A stretch of 64,000 bases of DNA, taken from NCBI GenBank assembly GCA_947095535.1, contig OX352772.1:119011327-119075326 (forward strand), in the 5' to 3' direction. The notes beneath the pieces are model-generated. The model saw only the letters and a program-made list of their open reading frames with translations, ran no database searches and had not been told where the DNA came from. Source of the stretch: Poecilobothrus nobilitatus (lineage: Eukaryota; Arthropoda; Insecta; Diptera; Dolichopodidae). The position numbers were made by a program, and so were the translations under genes. How positions within the stretch are numbered: position 1 is the first letter of the stretch; every line of letters starts with the position of its first letter. This document shows, one piece after another, positions 55,019-64,000 of this stretch.

Positions 55019-55443
55019 TTTGATGAATATCTAAAGGTGCAAGCGGGTAAGGGTGGGAATAAGAGTATTCCTGGTACCACAACAGGCCAGAAGCGTAATA
55101 GATCTCAAGATGAGATCAACAACGCAGCTAAGAGGGCCAATAGAAAATGGGGCCCTAGCGTATTGACACTAGGAAGCGGTAAGTGAGCGAGGGAACCCAA
55201 GGAGAGAAAGGCTACTTCTGAAGTTGGTGCCAAGAATAGGCTATCCTACGAAGAAGTAGCTATCAATCACCTAAACGTGGTACTGATAGATGCGATATCG
55301 AACAGTGGGAAGTTAATCACGGATAAATGGAGCGAGATAGTAGCTCATCTATCCGGGATGGTATTGGAAGACTTTTTGGAGCACTCGGAGGGACCTCTCA
55401 TATCGTTCGACTGTGCGTACGTGTTGAGCGATAAAAGGGTTGT
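55019..55443 (+). pseudogene. DUF4780-like ORF fragment
   Basis: G+C-richer than its surroundings, with real coding character. An upstream piece reads GTTTGQKRNRSQDEINNAAK, with a TGA after LGSGK. The second piece reads YEEVAINHLNVVLIDAISNSG, then KLITDKWSEIVAHLSGMVL and HSEGPLISFDCAYVLSDKRVV. The ID-x-S-x-GK-x-T/S-x-KW pattern followed by EGP is what I know from DUF4780-containing ORFs linked to insect retroelements. It is cut at 55443, where the unit III leader begins. Base composition suggests a different source from the A+T-rich LINEs around it. Confidence 0.55.
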
Positions 55444-55974
55444 AATATTTCAAATAACGTCATACGTCTAATTTAAACTTATAAATAATAAACTTAGTAT
55501 ACCTACTAAACTTGATGTAAAGTTTATATAAAAAATTAAATGTCAGTTTAAATAAAAAAAAACAAAAAGGAAAAGAGCTGTTTTAATTTTAAACTTGTAT
55601 TAGAGTTTATTTGAAAATAAAATTTACTATTATTTTCTTCAAGTTTGTAATTTTAAGATAAATTGTAATTTAAAGTGGTTTTAAAAAATTTTTATATAAT
55701 TAATATTAAAACATGGACCTTCCATACCTAGAAAAATGTGAGTAAAATAAAAACAAAACAATACAATATTTATGTAAAAGATCTTAATGTGCATCTGCAT
55801 CATTAATAATTAAATAATATTTTGTTTATTATTCTGAAATATCTGAAAAATTAAAAATAGTTTTACATATAATAAAAAAATTAAGCACCATTTAATTTTT
55901 AAAACAATTACTTTTTAAATACTTATACAACTAATTACTATTAAGTTCATATACATTAATTTAATTTATAATGA

Positions 55975-58310
55975 CCCCATGTAAGGGTATCAATTTTATC
56001 GAATATCTCTTATTATCTAACGAACTTAAAGCTATTTTATTCAAATTTTGTGTATAAATTACATGTAAGTATGATATAAAATTGTTCATATGCCTAAAGA
56101 GAATTTTTTTATTTAATAGGCAGTCTTTATAATGATTCAAATTCAAGTCTTAACATATTTTTATCCCTTTTGCCGTTTTTACTTGATCACTCTGAATCGA
56201 CTCAAGATAATATATTTTTGATCTTCTACAGATAAATTAAGATGCAATTGTACCATTGAATTCATCTTTAAATAGCCCAAGTTTTTTTTATTTAGTAAAC
56301 GGAATTTGTATGAATTTTGAGGATCATAATCGGAAGTGTCATAATGTATAGCTAAATCTTTTTGTACATCGACTTAAAAATCGCCAGTTCTGGTGTAAGT
56401 TCTGGTAAAGGAGGAGCTTTTAACCGTTTGAGATAATATTTTTCTACAGTGGTTTGTGTTATTGCTAAAATACTGTTATTCAAATTATTATTCAAATTCA
56501 AAATTGATTTTAAGTTTATATGAAAAATTAAAAATACCGCGCGACTTTTAATGCGATCAGTAAATTGATCTATGCTGTTAATATCAATTATCTTAGATGA
56601 AGTTTTTTTTTTGTACTTAACGGACGTTTAATTTAAATTTTTAGAAAGTTTAAAAACTTTGCTAGCTAATCTAATTATTATTTGATGCATGTTTGGTTTG
56701 AATTTTTTATTTTTATTGTTTCTTAAAATATTCTTGTGAAAACAGAAAGCAAAAAAGTTTAGTTTTAATATTAACAAAATAATATGTTGATTATGTTTAT
56801 CGTATAACTGAATATAGAGTGAAGATATGAAAAGTTTTTAAAGTTTGTTTTAAACACAGAATTAATGTTGTTGAAAAAACTAAAACTTTTACGTTGTGAT
56901 CAATTTTATTCAAATAAAGTTTAAAACCTTAGCGTTTAGTACATCAGTTATGTTTTAATTTGATATTTAAAAAGTTTAAGCCATTATAGTGCTGAATATT
57001 CTAAATTAGGGTGAAGATATGATAAGTTTTTAAAGTTTGGTTTTATTACAAAATTATTATTATTAAAGTTTAAACTTGATTTAATATTTACCTACCGATT
57101 CTAGATCAAGTGGAGAAAAGCAAACCGATTCGAGACCATGAGGAGAGGAGCAAACTGTTGTTTTTTGTACATTGTTTAAAAGCTAAAATCAAAAATAATT
57201 GAGAAGTTGGATAAAATTTGTTTTAATTAATTATTTTAAAAAAACAAAGACAATCAAATACAAGTACATAATTAAAAAAATTTTATTAATGAGTATAAAC
57301 ATGACATAATTTAAAAGTGTAACTATTAAAACATGAGTACAATTAGAAATAATTGAATATTAAATTATATATTATGCAAAATCATTGCTAAGAAACTTTT
57401 ATATTTAAAATTAATTAGAAATGGTACTGTGCCTCCAAGCATATGTATTACAGTTTTTTGATAATAATATAATATATATATATTATTATATAAAGCACTT
57501 AAAGCTACTTTATTAAGATTTTGTGTATATATATAATGTAATTTAGATCTAAAAACATAAATATTTCTATAAATATTTTAGATGATCCCATGTAAGCGTA
57601 TGAATTTTATCGTCTAGTGTATATCTCTTATTATCCAAAGAACTTAAAGCTATTTTATTCAAATTTTGTGTATAAATTACATGTAAGTATGATCTAAAAT
57701 TGTTCATATGCCTAAAGAGAATTTTATTATTTAATAGGCAGTCTTTATAATGATTAAAGTTCAAGTCTTTTACAACATATTTTTTTACCCCTTTTGCCTT
57801 TTTGCCACCCTGAATCGACTCAAGTTAATACATTTTTGATCTTAAACCGATAAATTCAAGGAGCAATTGTACCATTGAATTTATCTTTAAATAACCCAAG
57901 TTTTTTTTATTTATTAAAAGGAATTTGTATGAATTTTGAGGATCATAATCCGAAGTGTCATAATGTATAGCTAAATCTTTTTGTATATCGAGTTAAAAAC
58001 CGCCGGTTCTGGCGCGAGCTTTTTTAAAGCTTTTGATATGCCGGTTCTGGTACAGGCGGAACTTCTAACCGTTTGAGATAATATTTATCTACAGTGCTTT
58101 GTGTTATTGCTAAAATACTGTTATTAAATTTTCTTAAATTGATTTTTAAGTTTATATGAAAAATTAAAAATACTACGCGACTTTTAATGCGATTAGTAAA
58201 CAGATCTATGCTTTTAGTATCAATTATGTTTTTTTTTTTTGCACTTACAGACGTTTAATTTAAATTTTTGGAAAAATTAAAAACTTTGCTAGCTAACCTA
58301 ATGTTATTTG
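55975..58310 (+). repeat. Internal duplication in the unit III leader, ~1.6 kb apart
   Basis: The block beginning CCCATGTAAGGGTATCAATT (55977) recurs at 57585 with CCCATGTAAGCGTATGAATT. Both continue through CTTATTATCTAACGAACTTA-like, GCAGTCTTTATAATGATT, a TTGTACCATTGAATT stretch and a final GACTTTTAATGCGATTAGTA block (near 56555 and 58180). Divergence is several percent. The minus-strand 60-65-codon frames at 55961 and 57567 are one repeated frame without family features. Confidence 0.7.
56815..57085 (+). repeat. Satellite-like modules related to the 29361-30780 array
   Basis: GTGAAGATATGAAAAGTTTTT, AGTACATCAGTTATGTTTTA and TATAGTGCTGAATATTCTAA occur in the same order as in the 29-31 kb array. 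Confidence 0.65.
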
Positions 58311-59085
58311 ATACAAGTTTTTTTTTATACGTAACAAACGTTTAACTTAAATTTTTGGAAAGCTTAAAAACTTTGCTAGCTAAGCTAATTATTATTTCAT
58401 GCATGTTTAGTTAGAATTTTTTATTTTTATTATTCTTTAAAGTATTCTTGAGAAAACAGAAAGCAAAAAAGTTTTTTTTGTTTTTTATTTCTTTCTTTTT
58501 CCTTAATTCAGTGTTTATAAATGATACAAAAAAAGAAAACAATTTATATATATTAATAATTTCAGACTTCAAACAACACTCTAAAAATTACAAAAACAAC
58601 AACTAAAAACTTTATAGATAAGTAGTACCTCCAAATGTTCTTATTACTTAATATGAATTAAGAAAAAATAGTTAGTAATCATTCTATTGCCTAAAAATCA
58701 AGTAACGAATGATTCTTTAATAATAATTCAATAATTATATAGCTTGTTTTATGTAAGTTCTAATGAGATTTGTGAGGGGAAACAAAACAAAATGAATGTA
58801 TAAAAGAATTAAAAACTTAACTAAGAATTATAGAAAAATTAAAAGTAATGTAACGAAGGATGTAAATTTACCTTAAAAGTAAAGTAAAAAACAAATTTTA
58901 AAACTTAAGCTTAGAGCAAAATTTAGGAGAATAAAATAAACTGAAATATAACGTGAAGTAGCAAGAAGTATACGAAGTAGCAACAAATATACTTTCCTTT
59001 TCTTTAATTTTTAATTGGAAATAATAAAATCAGAGTCAGCGTTTTTTTACTTTCTTCTTCAATTTTACTTTAAATAAAATTGGAA

Positions 59086-59807
59086 ATGGCGTCTTGCGAA
59101 AAGTGCAAATTGAAAATATAGGGAGAAACCGGTATAGCATGTTCTCGAGTTTGCAAAAAAATTTATCACGAGGCCTTGAAATGTTCAGAATTAGATCAAT
59201 CGACAATAAATTTGTTATTTGCTTACAAAATGTTGATTTGTTACAAAATGTTGATTTTGTTTTACAGAATATGGAAACTGCGGAATCGAAAAACAATGAG
59301 TACTTGAAAGAGTATAAGAAAGAGTTTGAAACTGCTATAAAAATAATGAAAAGGAAGTCATTGACTTATTAAAAGCTATTGAAACTAATTATAAGAGGCA
59401 ATGAGACGAACTAAAAGCCACCCAACAGAAGGAGTTAGATAAGATGGCTAAATATACAAATTTCTTCAAATATCAAAGTGAAAAAGCTAATGAACAATTT
59501 TTAAATTCAATAAAAAAAGATGATGAGATAAGTAATAAAATAAATGATATGGTTAACGATAAACAATTAAAAGTGGGTCAAACAGTGTCATTTGCCGATG
59601 TTATAAAAAATTCAAAAAATTGTGAAATGAAAATGAAAAAAGAATTGCCATTGATTGTAAAACCGAAAAGTAAGCAAAAAAGTGAAAAAACAAAAACTGA
59701 TTTAAATAAAAATGTTGATTCAAAAAATCTGAAAATGAGGAATATTGAAAATAGAACAATTGAAGCTGATACTGTAGAAGAACGTGATAAAATAAAATTA
59801 GAGTTGG
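59086..59807 (+). pseudogene. Older LINE gag, unit III, part upstream of the nested LINE
   Basis: ATG at 59086. The finger region keeps a seven-A run, so the KIYHEALKCSEL residues are in frame here, but a TAG follows the tenth or so codon. A 123-codon frame at 59444-59815 covers the VGQTVSFADVIKNSKN region through EERDKIKLELEK, longer than in unit II, where one indel breaks it. It is interrupted at 59808 by the younger LINE. Confidence 0.75.
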
Positions 59808-59965
59808 AAAAGTAATAAATTGAACTGGAAGTAATCGGACGTATTTAAAAAATTAAATTAAATATAAAAATACTAATAAAAATTGCATATGATTGCATTT
59901 TTTTTTTTTTTTTTTTTTTCTTTTTGGATTCGGTGTTAAATAGTTGTTCTTACAACTAGCAGGCA

Positions 59966-62160
59966 ATGGCGGATTGTCATAAATGCCATACAAAAATAAG
60001 ATGTGAAATGGGAATTCGTTGTACGGGAGTATGCGGTAAAATTTATCATGGTGCTACTAAATGCTCGGGACTTGAACAGTCTGCGAGTAATTTATTAGAC
60101 TCTAATCAGAACATTAAATTTATATGTGAAGATTGCATTCTGTATATACATAATGTGGACATGGTGTTACAAAATATTGATCGTGCGGTAAAAAAAAATA
60201 ACGATTATTTGAACGAATATAAAAATGAGTTTGAATGTGCAATAAAAAAAAATGAAAATTAAATAATCAAGCTACTAAAAGCTATTGAAATTAAATATAT
60301 GGAACGTTTGAAAAGTATAAAAAGTGAGCAACAAAAAGAATTTGAAAAAGTTTCAAAAATGACTGATATATTTAAAACGGATAGTGAAAAACTGAACACA
60401 GTGATAAATAATTCTTTATTAAAAAGTGATGAACTTTGCAATCAAGTAAAAAACTTTAATGAAAATGAATTAACACGTAATGTAGGTTAGAGCGTTTTAT
60501 TCTCTGATATTGTAAAAAAAAATGCAAGTGCAAACAAAAATATTGTTCCAGAATTAAAAAAAAAAATTCCTTTAATAATTAAACCTAAATCAAAGCAAAA
60601 ATGTAACACTACTCGAATGGAATTAAATAAGAAGATAGATCCAAAAAATTTTAAAATAAAAAATATTGAAAATAGAAAAAACGGTGTAATTATTGTTGAA
60701 GCTGAGGATAGTCAGGAAAGAGATAAAATCAAATCTGCTATTGAAAATAACTTAGAAAAGGTGAATTACGAAGTTAAAATCCCATTAGAACTTAAACCAA
60801 GAATTGAAATAGTTCACATAAGCGTGAACTACGCTGAAAATGAATTGATAAAAAAATTAAAAGATCAAAACCCGCATCTCGAAGTGAGTGATATGAAATT
60901 AATAAAAATGTACAAGAAAAGTAAATATAATGAGGTAAAATTTAATGCAATTGTCGAAATTGACAGAGAATCATTTCCAAAAGCTATTGCAAATGAAAAA
61001 GTCTCGATTGGTTGGGAACGCTGTAAAGTATTTGACGCCTTGAGAGTTATAAGATGCTTTAAATGTAAAGGTTTTAACCATAAGGCTAGTGATTGCAATA
61101 ATGAAGAAACGTGTTCTAATTGTCTTGGAAATCATAAAAATAACGAGTGCAAAGAGGATAAAGTAGTAAAATGCATAAATTGTTCAGTTGCAAATAAGAG
61201 GTTAAAGCTTGGCATCAACGAACAGCATAATACTTTAAGCAAACTTTGTCCAGTCTATTTGAATAAACTTAGTGCAATAAAAAAAAATAGGCTACTAGCA
61301 ATTACAGTTAGATAATAGTGACATAAGTAAAGATATTGTATTAAAATTAAGCGAAACTGCAACCGATAATTCAACAGACGACACACATAACTTTCAATGT
61401 CCCAATATAAAAGACCAATTAGCAAAAACGGAAATTTTAATTGAACACTTAGCAGTAAATGATGCTTCAACATCAACCAATGGTTGTAATAAAGCAACTG
61501 AAAATATAACTGAAGCTATATCAAATTCGTTCAATAACAATAATAATAATTATAGTAATACTAATAATAATAGCAATAATTACAACAATAATGATAATAT
61601 TTATGATTATAACCTTAGTAGCAATAATAAAAGTAATAGTAATAATAATAACGATATCACTAATATTACCAAAAAGAGTTCAAGCAACTATTCGAATTGG
61701 GTTAAGGGCGAAACACTAAATCCTAAATATATATATTGTATCTGCTCAGAATAATTCTTCAAAGAAATTTGTTTTTGATCCAATTGATCCAACTGCAGTA
61801 AAACTAACACGTAAAGCAGTTCTAGAAGGTGACAGCGTTTACGCCCTTGCACCGTTAAGACACCATAGAATATACCATAACGTAAGGCTATTTTTATCAT
61901 ACTTTCATGATAAAAAAGATATATGTTATGATGGTCTTACGCAAACAAATCTGAAAGTTTTAATAAATCAAGATGGATTACCTACAAATCATGAACTTTG
62001 TAAATTGTATTATAAATACCATGAAAATATTGGAATTGTCAAAGAGGATGTTAAGGAAGATTTAATTTCATACAGAAGTCATATTGACAACAAATATAGA
62101 GACTATCTTCTAAGAAGTAGAGAAACTTGGAGTAAATACATGAACCCTATTTCAAAATGA
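59966..62160 (+). pseudogene. ORF1 (gag) of the younger LINE, copy 2
   Basis: Same domain order as copy 1. From 59966 to 61315 the frame is constant, interrupted only by TAA (60260) and TAG (60488). By comparison with VGQTVSF of the older gag, the TAG replaces a Gln codon. The first zinc knuckle is complete here (CFKCKGFNHKASDC at 61054). The Asn-rich stretch is at 61530-61650. The C-terminal domain is open for about 140 codons to the TGA at 62158, with KKFVFDPIDPTAVKL and LINQDGLPTNHELCKLYYK. In copy 1 this domain is frame-shifted. Confidence 0.8.
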
Positions 62161-62189
62161 CGGACAGAAATAATAATTTTAACAAAAAG

Positions 62190-64000
62190 AAATCAATAAA
62201 AATTCTGTATGTAAATATTAGAAGTACTGTATATTAAATATTATGAGAAAAAAACTAGTTGATCTAATTTTAATGATTAAATTGCACATTCCAGATATTG
62301 TTGTTTTAAATGAAACATGGATCTGAAATTCCGCTTATGCAAATCCCTGAGTATGCGGCAGTACATTCTTGCAGAGATAATAACAGAGGAGGAGGTGGTA
62401 TCGCAATATATATAAAAGATTCAATTTCATTTTCTACTCTTTCGTTACCTGAATCAATAAATGTTAAATTTAATCCTATTGGAATAATATTACTGAACTG
62501 TCAGCCTAACCTAAAAATTTTTACTATGTATAATGCACCTGATAATGATAAGAATGATTACGTCAATTTACTTGGAATCCTTCTTAAAACGTTTAATAAA
62601 AACTGAATTATAGTGGGAGATACCAATATTGATTTGCTTACAATTAATGATCTTACTAATACTTATAAAAACATAGTTGAACCATATAATTTCAATACAT
62701 GCAATAACACCACTATAAGCGGAATTACTCGTCTAGCCGTTAACTGCAATTGTCAATCTGATTGTAATCATGGAAGCATTATTGATCATGTTATTTCCAA
62801 CTCTAAAACTTTCAAAGTATTGATCAAGTCATCTGATAATCCTATTAGTGATCACAAAATATTGAATATTAGTATTGAAAAATGTGATATTAATCCTGAA
62901 CCAATGATACGGGTAAATATTGTTAAAACAAATTGGGAAATGTTTCAAAACTTTGTCGCATACAAAGTTCAAATGTGTAATTCTTAGAATGGACTCACGG
63001 AATGTTTAAAGGAAAGTAAATCATTGGCATCATCAACCATAACGGTTAGAAGAAGAAAACAAAACCCTTGGATTACCTCTTTTATACTCAGCGTAATAAA
63101 GAGAAAAAAGAAACTTTACTCTAAACTTCGTAAAAACAAAAACAACGTGGATCTACAAAATAAGTACATAAGAATCAAAAATTTTACTCAAAAACTGGTA
63201 AAAGAAGCAAAGGAAAATTTCTTTAATAATTAAATAAGTGAAGCCACAAATCCCCAATAAATGTGGAAAGGTATTAACAAACAGTTAAATCTTAGTAGTT
63301 CCAAGGGGAAACTGAACATTTATTTGACTAATAGCAACGGTAACATCTCTAAATCTGATTTAGAAGCAGCAAACATTTTAAATAATCATTTTGCTACCAT
63401 TGGAAGCGTTTTAGACAAAAAATTTAGCAACCAAGTAAATAATGAAATAGGTCCACATCTATTCACAAATGAGAATACAATATTCCTTATGCCAACAAAT
63501 AGCAATGAAATAATGGAAATCATAAACACTTTTAAATCTAATTCATCGCCTGGACCTGACGGTATTTCAATAAAACACATCAAATCTATCGGGCATTTAA
63601 TATCCGACAAACTTGCTGATATAACAAATGAAAAACATGTAAAAACATACTGGCGAATTTCCAGATGCGGCTAAAGAATGTATTATCACTCCGATTTATA
63701 AATCAGGAAATAATGCAGACTGTAACAACTATAGACCAATATCTTTAACAAATTGTCTATCTAAAATCATTGAAAAAGTTATTAAACGTCGTCTAATTAT
63801 ATTCCTTTCTAACTCCAATCTAATTGACGACCACCAATTTGGTTTTCTAAATGGAAGTAGTACAGAATCAACTGCAGTCGAAGTTGTTAATTTTATAAAC
63901 ACGGCATTAGATAACAACAACTACGCTGTTGCTATCCTTTTAGATCTAAAAAAAGCATTCGACACCGTGAATCATGATATACTACTAAATAATCTTTTTA
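62190..64000 (+). pseudogene. ORF2 of the younger LINE, copy 2 (partial)
   Basis: Endonuclease and the start of the reverse transcriptase as in copy 1: GGGGIAIYIKD (one extra Gly codon), IIVGDTNIDLL, SDHKIL, SSPGPDGISIKH, then NYRPISLTNCLSKI (intact PIS, where copy 1 has LIS) and LDLKKAFDTVNHD at the right edge. Stops include the shared TGA (62604) and TAA (63258), plus private TAG (62985) and TAA (63231). A small insertion near 63632 shifts the frame before TYWRISRCG. Confidence 0.8.

Larger units (their letters stand above)
46315..55443 (+). repeat. Higher-order tandem unit II
   Basis: The leader (46315-47640) is followed by the old gag gene (47641-48373), which is split by a full younger LINE (48374-53783) and resumes at 53784. 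Then come Helitron modules and a DUF4780-like fragment. Compared with unit III it lacks about 2.1 kb of leader (junction near 46795, equal to 56050-58175). Downstream of that deletion, equivalent points in II and III are 11,434-11,445 bp apart. Confidence 0.75.
55444..64000 (+). repeat. Higher-order tandem unit III (runs off the window)
   Basis: Same plan as unit II: leader (with ATGGACCTTCCATACCTAG at 55713), old gag (59086), nested younger LINE (from 59808). The leader is longer than in unit II and holds an internal duplication and satellite-like modules. Confidence 0.75.
59808..64000 (+). mobile_element. Younger PHD-type LINE, nested copy 2 (truncated by window end)
   Basis: It starts TAATAAATTGAACTGGAAG, one base different from copy 1, at the same position in the old gag gene. 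It is near-identical to copy 1 throughout, with scattered substitutions and A-run length changes. It continues past the window edge within the reverse transcriptase. Confidence 0.8.

Overview
This is an A+T-rich eukaryotic (almost certainly insect) genomic window made nearly entirely of transposable elements and their debris. The insect call rests on the mix of Jockey-clade and CR1/L2-like LINEs, a PIF/Harbinger element, a Ty3/gypsy-like integrase, Polinton/Maverick-type relics, Helitron-like elements with a GTTTGTTTG 5' end, and GACG-rich modules. The only convincing piece of a host gene is a pair of spliced exons at 35.3-36.3 kb on the minus strand. There is no bacterial operon, CRISPR array, rRNA gene or intact tRNA gene.

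Layout. 0-4.3 kb: tail of an RNase H-bearing LINE, a 757-bp direct duplication, and a foldback-like element (2542-4162) that itself holds a 634-bp element with a clear 9-bp target duplication. 5.6-8.4 kb: decayed LINE (endonuclease plus reverse transcriptase). 8.4-19.8 kb: three Helitron-like copies built on a ~145-bp module, two of them head to tail with the terminal CTAG abutting the next TC terminus. Nested in or between them are a tRNA-headed SINE-like insertion, a 1.57-kb repeat, and a Polinton-type packaging-ATPase relic with two small ORFs. 19.9-21.1 kb: internally deleted Harbinger. 21.7-29.3 kb: a young Jockey-clade LINE with an intact 1073-aa ORF2, preceded by an inverted copy of its own 5' part. 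One 17-bp direct repeat brackets the whole block, as expected of a twin-primed insertion. 29.4-30.8 kb: a satellite-like array. 30.9 kb: a hammerhead-like core motif. 31.1-33.9 kb: a decayed protein-primed-type DNA polymerase gene with N-terminal C2H2 fingers. 35.3-36.3 kb: host exons. 37.2-39.6 kb: LINE reverse transcriptase (minus) abutting a gypsy-type integrase end (plus). 40.6-42.2 kb: second copy of the 1.57-kb repeat, inverted relative to the first.

43.1-64.0 kb: a higher-order tandem array. Each unit carries a common leader, a decayed PHD/zinc-knuckle gag gene of an older LINE, and (where seen) a block of Helitron modules and a fragment of a DUF4780-like ORF. In units II and III a full younger LINE of the same clade sits at the same position inside the old gag gene. 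This suggests one insertion followed by duplication of the whole unit, with a spacing of about 11.4 kb between equivalent points.

The elements do not form a functional pathway. What stands out is the nesting order and junction detail: twin priming, a Helitron head-to-tail junction, a LINE within a related LINE that was then duplicated, and foldback in foldback. All identities were read by eye from motifs and translations; no database search was possible.
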